From contig CM041292.1 in NCBI GenBank assembly GCA_023052935.1, positions 110,816,436-110,880,435 on the forward strand: a stretch of DNA of 64,000 bases, written 5' to 3'. The position numbers and the translations under genes are program-made. The notes under the pieces are model-generated. The model did not search any database. It was not told the origin of the DNA and saw only the letters and a program-made list of their open reading frames with translations. This document shows, piece by piece, positions 1 to 11,900 of this stretch (position 1 is its first letter; each line of letters opens with the position of its first letter). Source of the DNA: Piezodorus guildinii (lineage: Eukaryota > Arthropoda > Insecta > Hemiptera > Pentatomidae).

Positions 1-404
1 TTTATGTTTTTCTGACAGGCTTATATCAGACAAGCTGTTAAATCAGAAAAACTTTAATATGTTAAATATGAAACTTGAAGAAATTTAATAGTCTTTAAAA
101 CTGATAATGACAAGATTTTACAAAATGTACTGAAATCAAATAAGGGAGGAAAACTGAAAAAAAAAAAAACACTTTTTCTATGAGATTTTTCAAAATGGGG
201 AAATGCACAAGTCTGGATTTGAAAAATTGGAATTTTTAAAAGGGGATCAATACATACAACATACCTGAAAAAAAAAAAATCACACCTCCTAAAGCAGAAA
301 GTTTGTCACTATTGGACTGAGTTACATCTTCCCTTATTAATAACTAGTTGCAGAACTTAAAGAATTATATTTTTTTTAAAGAGGAAAAAAATTAGAGACC
401 TGTA

Positions 405-495
405 TTTTATTTGTTTATTCATTTTAAGTCACTTTTGGCTACTCTGGCTAATCAGATGATGCTAGCAGGGTAGTTCTAAATTTTCTCAAAAATAA
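405..495 (-). repeat. SINE-A 3' fragment
   Basis: Read on the minus strand, this matches the tail of the tRNA-derived SINE family whose fullest copies are at 56,103-56,384 and 59,640-59,935: the block with GGCTAATC..GATGCTA..GGGAGTCCTAAATTT and a final A/C-rich AAATAAACAA-like end. The tRNA-like head is missing, so this is a truncated and diverged copy. Confidence 0.55.
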
Positions 496-1229
496 CACTA
501 ACCATCTTAATTAAACTCATTAAATTTAAGTAAAATTAAATGGGCCTCTAAAGATCCTTTCATTTCTTGATTCAAAACGAGAAAGCATTAGAAAATTAAT
601 AAAACTGAAAAAAATATAAATTTTTTTGGTAAAATAGGTCCTGAAATAAGTATAGTAATATATATTACAATATATCATTGGAAAGACTAGATTGTAATTG
701 CGTGTTCTTTTGACTGCACTCTAAACTAACTTCTCCCAATTAAGTTATTGTTGTATTAAATAATTTTTCCTTTTAGATTATTTCCAGATGTTTCTATGGG
801 AACTAGGTAGATTGTCTCTGAAAACATCTACTATTAATTTTTCAACAAAATGTAAATGCAAAATATTTATTTCAAGCAAAACTGTACATAAAAGTTGTGT
901 GACTTATGTACCAACATTTTTTGTTTAAGTAAATTCCAGCAGCAGTATTTATTCAATAATGAGTATTAATTTTACAGATAAATTTAATGAAGTTATGATT
1001 GATATCAATAATCAGTAGATCAGTTTTACAATGGAAAAAAAAAAAAAATGGTTTCAAAACAGATATAACTATTTTGAATTTTTAACTGTTACTTTAAGTA
1101 TACATTAAGTACAATTGTAGTTTATACTGATCATATATGCGGGATAGACTCAATAGCCGTTTTACAAAGATGACATTATTCACTTACATTTCCTCTTTAT
1201 ATGTATTTCTTATGTGCATTAGTTTAAAA
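496..1229. other. AT-rich stretch, nothing recognised
   Basis: Very AT-rich DNA with poly-A and poly-T runs. I see no coding-like frame, splice-bounded exon or repeat shared with the rest of the window. Confidence 0.5.
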
Positions 1230-1427
1230 TCATGCAAGATCAAGTTGCATGGCCAAAATAAATCCTTTCGTTTCAGGAAAAAGTGACCTTTTTTTAAGCG
1301 AGGAGGAAGGAGCTCTTAATTTAATCCTGACTGGGACATTGACATGTAGTGACTTATATTTCCAATTTTCAATCAGAGTTTCTTCAGCAGGTCCCTCTTT
1401 ATGCTCTGGTGAATTGAGGTTTAATTC
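1230..1427 (-). other. Open frame of unknown origin, possibly coding
   Basis: A minus-strand frame of about 65 codons is open here. Its composition is more protein-like than its surroundings (segments such as SPEHKEGPAEETL and IENWKYKSLHVNVPV). The same frame continues upstream to about 1,497, broken by a single TAA at 1,428-1,430. No convincing splice acceptor joins it in phase to MARF1 exon 9 (5,883-5,988), which needs two bases to complete its last codon. It may be a decayed transposon ORF or a diverged exon. I do not recognise the family. Confidence 0.2.
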
Positions 1428-1588
1428 TTATCTGCGTATCCAATGTCTTTCAACAAACGATTTTATTCTTGAAATGGAATCTATTCTGTTCTTTCACTGC
1501 TAGATATCCTCCCTACAATCTACTTAGTATCCTGGAGACCTAAGCCACTCTCAAAATTTCTACCTTCCATTATTGACTTGCACCTAAG

Positions 1589-2058
1589 ATGTGTCAAGAG
1601 ATAAAAGATTTACAAAAGAGGCGTGAGGCAGCCTGTAGACACTTTGGACATAAAAGACTAACAGATGACAATCGACCATTCAGGCACTCCACAATAAAAC
1701 CAGAAACCAATCAGAAAGCAATTCTAACAACTTATACCTCTCTTTATAACTGGCTCCCAAATCAAAATGGCAGCTGCTCTATACCGATATTTCAGCTATT
1801 TATTAATTCAATTCATATTTTTTTTCTGCTTCCACTAATGATTCTCCATCCTCCGACTTTAGCCTTTCCGACTCCTCTAACTTTCCTCCAGTTCCTTCAT
1901 TTACCCCCTATAATTTTTATTGTTCTGATATCTCTCTAACTGACCTAATTTCCTTTGTAATGGAATCCTACACCAACTCCTTAGGTTTTATGGCATAACC
2001 GTCAAATTTATAAAATTGGGCCTTCCCAAAATCTTATCAGTTGTCCTCAGCTATTGAG
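1589..2058 (+). mobile_element. LINE-A fragment (pre-RT region), degenerate
   Basis: The first residues ([16 protein letters not shown]) are nearly identical to [16 protein letters not shown] in the larger LINE-A copy at 19,207. The DNA stays alignable, through frameshifts, to about 2,058, where TGACCTAATTTCC..ACCAACTCC corresponds to 19,571-19,606. It covers the linker between the endonuclease and reverse transcriptase and the first RT block only. It is truncated at both ends and cannot code. Confidence 0.75.
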
Positions 2059-2149
2059 TTTTGAGATTTTTTTTGGTAAAATTTGTCTTCATTTTTACTG
2101 GCTGTGTATGGTCTATCATTACAAAATCTATCTTCAATTGAAATTAATC

Positions 2150-2548
2150 AAAAACCTATTGATACAGAAATTCACCTTCTGAGGATTGATGCCAAGATCC
2201 AGCTTCTCAGAAGTTCCATTGTTGTTTTATACAGTTCCGTGATTGTCTCCGGACATTTGTCTTTAATTAGCACAGCATTATAATCAGCATATCCCTGTGC
2301 CTAGAAACCTGCAGTGCTCAGTTTTGTCAACAGAGAGTTGACAACGAGGCACCATAGGAGTGGAGATAGCACACTGTCTTGTGGACATCTACCTCTCGGC
2401 CTCATCCTCAGTTCGGTGTGTCCTAGTCCAAATGTGAGCATCTTTCCCCCAGCATAGTATTAATCCAGCCAGAGGTCAGTCGCCCCACACCTCTCTCTTT
2501 TAGGGCTGTTTGCTATAGTGTCATAGGGAACTCGGTGATGGCATAGGG
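2150..2548 (-). pseudogene. R1-type LINE reverse transcriptase fragment
   Basis: The minus strand reads, across several stops and frameshifts, as RT palm segments of R1-like non-LTR retrotransposons. It starts with a stretch like ERGVGRLTSGWINTMLGERC, continues with VLSPLLW-like residues, and ends with GYADYNAVLI, a decayed form of the catalytic (Y)ADD block. About 130 codons remain. R1 elements belong to the Jockey superfamily and often target 28S rDNA; this fragment is not in rDNA. The assignment rests on the order of these short blocks, so the clade is less certain than RT identity. Confidence 0.55.
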
Positions 2549-3423
2549 TACTTTAAGAACACTAAATCTGATAATTCTTCCCTTATGTTTATTATTCTCT
2601 AACATAAAAAAAATTAGCTGAACTGACAGACGATATCCTGTCTTAACTATAACTTAGCGAAATTGGTCAAGCTTTTCACGTGTGATGCGATGACCAAGAG
2701 AAAAGGCAATTCATTTATATATATAACTATTATAGACTTAAAATATTTAAAAAACCTATTGCTCAAAGTAACTTTTTTCATTTTTTCTTCCATAAGACTC
2801 TTCTCTTGACTTCAATTTTATATATAAACATAAAGAGATTATTGTTACCTTGAAAAATTAAAAAAGAGGTACCATATAAGCTTGGAATGGGAGAGCTATG
2901 GAATTTATGTGAGACAAAATTTTAACTATTAAACAGATATTCATTGAATTCAGTAAAAAAAAAAAAAAAAAAATACGCTTTCCTTTTCTTTTCTTTTAAT
3001 TTTTATTGCGCTTTCATGATTCTAAAACTCTATTTTATATATAACGTATTTTTCTCTATCTTCAAAAATAACTGAGTTATGGGCTTATATATAGGTAAAA
3101 TTTCATTTTTTTTTTCTTTTTTATAATTAATAGCAGTGCACTGATTTTAAACTCTGGAAATTTTTTTTCTATCTTACAAAATAATCAACATCTAGGTGTT
3201 AGTTAGAATCATCGTTGAATGCCCTTGTATTTTAGTGCCAAATTAAAAAAAAATAGGTTCAGTAATTTTGGAGAAATGCTGTGTACGGCAGACTTACGGA
3301 TTTTTTTTTATTCATTATTTGGGTTCAATGTATCTTGGAACATATGTCCTCAAATTTTGAGAAGAGTAATTTTTTTTTTTTTTTGGTCGATTAAAAAGGT
3401 TTATCATTGAAAATAAAAAACCA
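2549..3423. other. AT-rich stretch, nothing recognised
   Basis: Low-complexity AT-rich DNA with long homopolymer runs near 2,955-2,973 and 3,370-3,384. The short open frame at 3,219-3,410 is mostly encoded by poly-T and is not credible as a gene. Confidence 0.5.
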
Positions 3424-4275
3424 AAATCTGGTACGTGCAACACATGACTTTCACTTACCTCAGCTGTTAAATCAATTTAAGAATTTTCAAATACAGTTAG
3501 AGACAAAATATATAGGTACGTGAAAGTAAAATGGTCAAAGAATTGATTAAATTATGTTCCAATAGAAACGTGTTTTTCATTAAATAATCTATTACATTAT
3601 TATCTAAAAAAATCAGTTATCTTAATCAGTTTTTCATCACTCTCAATTAACTTTTACAATTTTGATGATAATATTTTTTCTAAAATCTTTAGCATTCCAA
3701 CTGTATATTATACATCTTTATTAATGTTCTCATGTTAAAAAACACAAATATTGCATAAAAACAATTTTTTTGCTCTTTTCTCCTATAGTTGGATACCGAA
3801 TTTGTTCAAGTTATATATTTACCTATTTTTTTATCAATCCTAACAAGATGGTATGGTAATTTTTTTCGAATCTAAAAAATTAAAGGTACTTTAGAGGAAG
3901 AAAATTTAAAATATCAGCATTTAAGCCCTGACAGGCTATTTTGATCAGCATAAAACCTACATCAGATTAAAGCCCATTAAATTTTACATTGATATAGCGA
4001 GTTTAATCAAAATCGTGTAAAGGTGTAAAATGCATGGTATAAAGTAGTTCTTCCAGTATGCCGGTTTAGATGAAAAAGTAGCGGTAACATATCGGGCCTT
4101 TAGTTGTCTTAAATATGAAATTTTGGTTTCGTACACTTTTTGTTTTCATTCTAGACTTAACAAAAATCAGGGAACCCTAATGGTGTATTTCTGCTGAAAA
4201 CTGAAATTCAAAATTTTCACTTCCAAAATACTTTTTCTTCTATATATTGCATTATAAGTAAGTGAAAGTAAAAAA
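3424..4275 (+). repeat. Dispersed TIR repeat (R-TIR), copy 1
   Basis: Begins with CTGGTACGTGCAACACATGA followed by CTTTCACTTACCTC and ends near 4,270 with GTAAGTGAAAGT, the inverted form of the second block. The interior shares many blocks with 31,977-33,028 and, inverted, with 50,800-51,690, for example AATTAAAGGTACTTTAGAGG and ATTGATATAGCGAGTTTAATC. There is no credible coding capacity. It is probably a non-autonomous DNA transposon; I could not assign a superfamily. Confidence 0.6.
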
Positions 4276-4327
4276 GAAAATAGTTAAAATTAAAAAAAAT
4301 GTTCTGAGGAAAAAATTGAGTTTTAGA

Positions 4328-4334
4328 GAAAGTT

Positions 4335-4365
<31 letters not shown>
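4328..4365. repeat. Simple repeat (ATA/ATG)n
   Basis: Imperfect trinucleotide run of AATAATAAT and GATAATGAT units directly in front of the Penelope-like end at 4,395. Confidence 0.7.
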
Positions 4366-4366
<1 letters not shown>

Positions 4367-4394
4367 GATAAGGATTTGGTCATGTGGTTTTGAC

Positions 4395-4553
4395 TAGGAA
4401 GCAGCTACCCACACTAAATCTAAGTTGTTCCACTGCACCTGAAGATGGCATTGTAGCCAAAACGTAGTGCGAAATATTTTTTTTCAATAAAATAGTGGTG
4501 AAGTAGACATCAGCCTCCAATTTTATTTATAAATAATAATAATAATAATAGGC
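4395..4553 (+). mobile_element. Possible Penelope-like element end with hammerhead-like motif
   Basis: Contains CCTGAAGATGGC, a loop, then GCCAAAACGTAGTG at 4,439-4,473, followed by CAATAAAATAG and an (ATA)n tail. CTGANGA, a short stem and then a GAAACGT-type block is the arrangement reported for hammerhead ribozymes in the terminal repeats of Penelope-like elements. Here the conserved G before the A-run is missing, so it is a diverged motif. No coding part of the element is attached. Confidence 0.35.
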
Positions 4554-5882
4554 TCAGTGAACCCGAAGGTTCGATGCCGATACCACCAAATTCCGCCTAT
4601 ACAGACTCGTCCAATGTTCACCATTCAAGCCCAAGCTCCCGAGATCAGCCTTAACGCAAGAACTTTTAGAGAAAGTTAACCTTATTATAATTAATAACAA
4701 AATAATAAACATGTCAGATACCATAGCACAGTGGCTTAGAACTGGAGATCATTTTGACAGCACATTGTGTACCATAGATCCTTTAATTTTACCACTGATT
4801 TTTTTTAGTGATTTCAAACTTCAAATTTCAGATGAGCCAAAACACAAGCCAGTTAAAAGGATACTCAGCCTAACTGAGTGATGATGGGAGGTGGTCATGA
4901 GTCATATTCTCTTTGTCTGTAAAGCTTCACTGTGTCAAGAACATCATTGACGCAGTAGGCACAGACACATCATAAGATCAGTACAAATCTTGATACCAAG
5001 AACCGCTGCTACACAGATCTTCAGGAATTTTTCCCAGGAAGACTGATATGCTCTGAATTTCCATAGGAAGATTGATATGACATGAATTTCCATTAATTTA
5101 AACTAATAAAATTAAGGAGAACTTCGAGTTCATCCACTGAAGATTTTAGTGTTTTAATTTCTGAAGAGACATCCTTTAAATAACTACCCTAGTCCTCCAG
5201 ATTACTGCCTGGATCTTCAATTTTATAAAGTCGATCGCTGAACAATAAACTATAAAATATTCACTGAAGACATGACAGTTGTTGCGGATATTTAATTTTG
5301 TAATTTAACAGCATGTTCTAATATTATTCAGTGTAACATGTGGTAACATTTCTCTAAGTAATAAAATACTTTTTTGTGAAATACTGTTAAACCTAATAAA
5401 ACCAAAAAAACAGATAGCCATACTACTTTGATTTAAATTTAGGAGATTTAATTACTTAATTAATAACTATAACATACACAAACAATATTTGACAATTTTT
5501 TTAGGTTGATACTTGAATTATAAGTATCTGGAAACATGACAACTCAACTTTTGAAGAGGGTTAATTATTTATTATTGTTGTTCTTTAGGTCATTTAAAAT
5601 GTACATAAAAAACATAAAATAAAATAAAACAATAATAATAGTTTTTACTAGTGTTAAAAGCAACTATTCCATAAGGAATCCTTTATGTGAAAATAACTAT
5701 TATAATATATTTTAGATTTGGTGAATGTTGATGAATGACAGTATAAAGCAATAGAATAAGTTGGAAAATCAAAATTTAATTGGAAATTATCATCACAGAT
5801 TTCATTAAAATGATAAACAATAAAAAAGGAAAAAAAACAAATTTTTATTCATTCAAAAACTTGAATAAAATCAATGGAATAC
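4554..5882. other. Intergenic or 3' intron DNA, nothing recognised
   Basis: Follows MARF1 exon 9 on the minus strand and is presumably its next intron. The block at 4,554-4,670 is more GC-rich and contains GGTTCGATGCC, which resembles a tRNA B box, but no matching A box was found. No further MARF1 exon could be identified. Confidence 0.4.
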
Positions 5883-5988
5883 CTGTATCAAAATAAGTAT
5901 CAGTCATAACTGATTCAGGTTTGTACTCATCAGATTTTTCATCCATTTTCTTGGGAGCGATTCCATTCGCTTTTACTGGATGGTTCAA
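5883..5988 (-). CDS. MARF1: MARF1 exon 9 (linker), last one visible
   Basis: Acceptor TTGATTTACAG and donor GTATTC. It encodes [20 protein letters not shown] and then [15 protein letters not shown], and leaves one base of a split codon, so the gene continues below 5,883. The phase joins perfectly to exon 8. A LINE-A copy lies within about 240 bp of its acceptor. Confidence 0.75.
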
Positions 5989-8900
5989 CTGTAAATCAAT
6001 AAAAGGAACAGTAAATAAAAAACTTTAAATAATAGATATATAGAGATATAGTGGTCAGTCAGGCAGAGAAGGCAGGGGGAGGGAAAGGAAGGGATGAAAT
6101 AAAAGTATTAAAGAATTACTGTATTAGTAAATGTATGTCATTAAATCCTAAGTTCACTTTACAGAACCTCAGAATTTATTTACACAACATCCTCATTAGC
6201 TAAGGTAATGTTATAATTGGTTGTAGATGTATATGATGAAAAAAAGAGAAGCAGCAAGAAGAAAATTTCGACGCACTCGTACGCCATCTGATTACGAATA
6301 TTTTAAACAACTTCGTAATAGAACCCAGGACGCGGTTCGACGTGCTAAATCCCTCCACATCCATAACGCACTCTCCAATGCTCCTGATTCCAAATCCAAA
6401 AATTATCTATCCTGAAACCTAATAACCACATTCCTCTCTCTGTTTCTCCGGACAATCTCAACAATCATTTTATATCCTTTGCTCCTGTTTCTTCTCCTGC
6501 CGCTGATATTGATCTTCAGAGTTTCAATCCAGAAAGCTTCTTCTCCCACCTCTCCTATGGCGAAATACAAACAGCTATCCTTAAATCTCAGACCAATGAT
6601 TATGGGCCCGACAACATTCCCGTAAAACTAATAAAATCCTGTCTTCCCGTTCTAATTCCAATACTTTACCATATTTACAATTTTTCCTTTCAAAACTCCA
6701 TATTTCTTAATTCGTGGAAAACCGCCTTAGTTCGCCCATTAAACAAAGTTCCAAATCCTACCTCACCTTCTGATTTCCATCCTATTTCTCTCCTTTCTAA
6801 TTTATCCAAACCCCTGGAATGCCTGGCACAAGTCCAGTTATCAAATTTTTTAGAAGAATGTTCCCTTATCAACCCTTTTCAATCCGGCTTCCGACCTGGT
6901 TATTCAACTCAATCCACCCTACTAAAAATAACTCAAGATCTCCAATCTGCCATAGAACACCGAAAACTAACCATCCTCATTCTTCTAGATTTCTCCAAAG
7001 CTTTCGATACAGTAGACCATAATATCCTTCTGGCCAAACTACGCAAAATATCTTTATCAAACAGTGCTCTGCACTGTTTCAAATCCTTCCTCTCCAACTG
7101 CTCACAGTATGTAGTGACCCCAGGTCAACCTCCTTCCAGAACCTTGCCTCTATCCTGTGGTGTGCCTCAGGGATTATTATTATCCCCTACCCTATTTGCG
7201 GTTTATATTAATGACCTTCTGCTCCAGATCAATCACTCCCAATACCATATCTATGCTGATGATTTCCAAATCTATCTATCCTTTCCTCCTTCCGACCTAT
7301 TACTAGCCACGGAAATGCTTCAAGAGGATCTGAATAGTATCAGCAATTGGGCAGCTGACAACAAGCTCAACTTGAATGCTGAGAAGACCATGGCAATTGT
7401 AATAGGTTCCAATCCTCTCCTTAAGGCCCTTCCATCGATTCCTACTCAGTTTCTGAATAACAACCCCATACAATTCCATCGATCCGTTAAAAACCTCGGG
7501 GTCATCCTTGATCAAAGCCTTTCCTGGAAAAATCATGTTTCCGAAATCTCCCGTCGAACATTCTTCGCCTTAAAACTTCTGAATTACCTACATCCTCTCC
7601 TTCCGATCGAAACCCGTAAGCTCTTGGTTAGCTCCTTAATATTTCCCCACTTTGACTACTGCTGTAAGGTGTATGGAGGTGTCTCTGGAGATCTTGAGGC
7701 AAAACTAAAATGAATGTTTAATTGCTTTATAAGTTTCATCTTTGGGATATCCACAGACACCTCTATCACCCGGTTTTACGAAAAGTTGAAGTGGCTTTAC
7801 CCTTCCTTCTGCCCTAAGTATTTTCCTAGCATCCTTCCTCTACCAGGTTATCCAATCCCAATGTCCCTCTTACATCTTTGATCTCCTTAAATTAAAATCC
7901 TCCGTTTTTTCCCGTGACACCCGCTCGCGGCCTTCTGATCTGCATATAACGTCCCATCGATCCACTGCTTTTGATAGATCATTCTTAATCCGATCCGCAT
8001 CCTTATGGAATCCATTCCTTCTAATATTCGGAACTCCCAAACTCTCTCAACATTTAAATCCCGTCTATTTAGCCATTTTCTATCAATACTATTCCCAAAC
8101 AATCCCAAGTAAATGCTAATTTCAGGGAAGATCAAGAGATAAAGCAGACAGATACATTTATTTATTTATTCAATTTTCGTTTTCTCGTTTTCATTGACAG
8201 CAAATATTATTTAAAGTTTTTCTTTTAATCTTTTCAAAGACGTATGATTAAATTATTTAACAAACACTCAGAAGAGTTGTAATTTCTTTTCTTTTTTTAT
8301 TTAATTTAAAACTGTATATATATAATTTAATTGTTATTTTTAAATCTTATTATATCTTTTTTTTGTTCTTACGTTAACATGGATTGAAGAATTGTAATTT
8401 ATTTTCTTGTATATTTTATTTTAAAATATAAAAAGAAATCATTTTTTTATTTTTTTATTGTTCTTATGTTAACATACATTTATTTCTCTTGTTTGTGCAT
8501 TTTTATTAGAATTTATCTTTTATTTATCTTCTTTGTTTAGGCTATTAGTTCAATTCTTCAAATTGTTTTCAATTATTGTATTATACTCTAAGACTATAGT
8601 CTTAAGTCCATTTATGTTTCCTGCTGTATTATTCTAAAGGGACTTGTCCCACAATAAATAAAGAATTATTATTATTATTATTATTATATAAGATATTGGT
8701 ATAATTTTATTTTATGGTTTTATCTTCTTGGAAATAAGTTCTTTAATTTACGAAAATAATAACTTCAAAATGAGAAGATGTCTCTTGAACAGGATTCAAA
8801 ATAAAAAATCTGTTACAAATTTTTTAATAAAAGGTAATAATTAAAAAGTGAAGACAATACATCTCCTTTTTGTAGGGATTGATCATTTGGAATCAAGGGA

Positions 8901-11900
8901 TCCTTAAATGTGTCATTCAGACCGCAGTTCCTAAAGTTGCAAATACGACTCACTTAAAACACACCTAACTTCTTTTGTATCATATTTTTCAAAATTTTTT
9001 TCATCGTTATCACACGTTATAGGATTCTTATCCATTCCAGAATTTTTTAAACATTTATTTACAAATTTAGCCAATGACTTCCAAGTAACCATAGCGGTTA
9101 ATTTCCATTAAAGGAAATAATTGAATAATATTTAAAAGTGTGTTTCAAAAATTCTTGTAGAATAGGGAAAGACCAAAAGTGAATAATGAATGAATATGTA
9201 AATAAAAAATCTTGAGAATGGAAAGAACCCAAGTAAACGTTAAAAAATATGAATAATAATAAAGAAAAACTTCCTGAAAAATTAAAAAAGAAAAGTCTTG
9301 AACTAAGTATTTTCAAAACCTGCAAAAACACAGGTCATGTTACTAAAACATTTTGTAGAATTTTAAAAAAGTATTAAATAAAATAAGTTTTTTAGGTCAG
9401 TGAGTGAAAAGTTAACACACCAATAAGAAAGCCTAAATTAATAGGCTTTATCAGAGGTCTTTTAGTCTACGTTTAGAACACAATCCATTAACTGTACTAA
9501 TTCCTGGCCTATTCTTTCCATTAAACATGTGTGTCGTAGTATTAAGGCAACTAAAAAGCTTGTGAGACTATATCTGGACCACAATTAGAAAATACTTATT
9601 ATTATATATATATAATTTTTAAAATATTTAGATAAATTACGAGATGTAGTTAACGTATAAAATAGGACCCACATATTTTGTATATAATGAAGGGTGAAGA
9701 ATAAAAATGTTAGTTTCAATATAATCAAGCACAAGTTCGTCCTTTAATTTGTGTCTGAGTTATAGTTTACAAAGAAATGAACCCAAGTCCCATTTTCTAT
9801 GAATAATTTATTTTAAAATATTAATTAGAATTATTATAATTTAATTTATATATAAATATTAATTAATGTTATTTATTTATCTTTGATTATAGTTTTATTT
9901 ATATATAGTCTATATTTATAAAAGAGGTACAGTTTCACTTAATTTTCTGGTCATCTTGGTTTCTAAAAAATGACTATGGTTGTGAGGTTGAAATTTTTCA
10001 TGGAGGTTCATCTTACTGCCTAGATTGGAATAAAGCTGGATTTGGGAAAATTTGTCCTCCAAGTGGCTAAAGAAAGTATAAATATATATTTTGAAAACGT
10101 AAATCCAAATTAGTTTTTGAATAACTCAAAACCTATAGATCTCCTGAAAAACACAAGTACTCATTTGAATGACAATCGAATTTCTAACCACCTGGAAGAA
10201 AAATCGTCTTAATCTGACCAATATTAGCATAGATACGATATATCTACTATTGAGCATTGTATTCATGTTCTATGTGTCTGTTCCCATAGACACATTTGCA
10301 AATGGTATTAGTTTTTAAAAGTAATTCAAAGTGTTAATGTTTCGTTTAAAAAACATAATAGGACATATTTCGGATTCTAAAAAAAAAAAAACACAGTTTA
10401 TTCTTTAGGAAGGCTTTATCCACAGTTGGGGAAAATAAACAATTAACTTGCAAAGGAGTTGATGATGATGTACAACAGTTATTTTTAAAAATAAAACAAT
10501 GGTATTGAATAATTTTAAAGTCGCTACTTGTTACTGGTATGTTATTGTAATCTAGAGTGAAAAGAATTGATATCTGACATGAAATAAGAATCTTTTATTT
10601 ATCATACACAGAATGTTATAAGAGTAACTCATAGCTAACTTAGATGCATTTCTGTTGAAATTTATAAGCAACAAAGCAGCAATTTTCTTTATTTATAACA
10701 CTTTATGCCCCGGACCACACAAGATACAATGGTTCTGTCACCAGCTAAAATATTATTATCTCGCTACATTATAGAATGTTCAACGAGGTTTTGGTTGATA
10801 TGTAATCCAAGATAGATAGGCATAAATATATAATAAATTGTACAAATGTAAGACAGTCGGAGGTTCAGTGCAATGGTATTTGAGATTTTCCAACATTTTT
10901 GGAAACCCAATTGATAGAAATTGGATGGTCACCAAGATCCTTACCCGAGGGGGCACTCCATGGCAGTAATCTTTAAAATATTTATCCTGCCACAACTGGG
11001 TTCGAACCTAGAATGCAGAGATCAGTAGTCCAGTGCACTATCTCAAAATATATAAAGGAAACTAAACTACTAGAGACAAGGAAACTAAACTAAGGAAGCC
11101 ATGAGTAACAGGTGATTTTTTTTTTCTTTTACAATAAGCTTTAAAGAAATAGAGTGAAAATAATAGTTATTCATTCGAAAGGTAATCAAATTTGAATGCA
11201 AAATCATCTTAATCTGATTATTATCACCAAAGATAATAAAAATATTAAATGATATTAGACCATAACCTTATTTTGTGAGCACCATGGAAACACTTGTAAT
11301 TGTTCTGGTCATTTTACAATGAATCTAAGAGACTGAAAAAGATTTTGTTAATGGAACATGAAAAAAATGATTTCTTAAACCTAAATAGCTCAAGTATTAT
11401 TCTGGTGGAGGAAATTTTTACTCACGAATGGGATAAATTCACATTTATGTTGTGAACAATTTTAATGGTCTTTAAGAATTTAATAATCCTTATTGAGCCA
11501 TGTTATATAATATTTACCTATGTTAAATAGAAAAAATGTATTGAGTAATTATGGCTAAGCCTACTTCTACAGGTATGTGATTATAAATTTAACACAATAC
11601 AATTAATAAATGTTATTATTGGGTTGATGCAAAATTAATGCAGGTTTTTAGTAGGTATTGTAAATACGCCATATCTTTACTTTAACCATATATATTTAAT
11701 CAAAATAATTTCCATCTGAATCAATGCACTTTTGCCAACGTTCAACAAGCTTTCTTATTCCACCAGAAAAAATATCCGAATCCCTGGACTCAATGAAATC
11801 ACGAAAAGAATTTTCAATGTCGTCCTGGTTTTGAAAATTTTTCTCCCTCAAAAAGTTGTCCAGATGCCTGAAAAAGTGGAAGTCTGTAGGAGAGAGGTCA

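Larger units (their letters stand above)
6227..8692 (+). mobile_element. LINE-A copy 2 (CR1/L2-like non-LTR retrotransposon), 5' truncated
   Basis: Starts inside the region before the RT ([20 protein letters not shown]) and lacks the endonuclease. It runs through a recognisable RT and the C-terminal segment to a 3' UTR ending in the hairpin GGGACTTGTCCC, ACAATAAATAAAG and an (ATT)n tail at 8,661-8,690. It is the same family as 18,385-21,478, sharing protein blocks ([22 protein letters not shown]) and the terminal hairpin. It sits just upstream of MARF1 exon 9 in the opposite orientation. It has an early frameshift near 6,405 and broken reading after 7,713. Confidence 0.85.
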
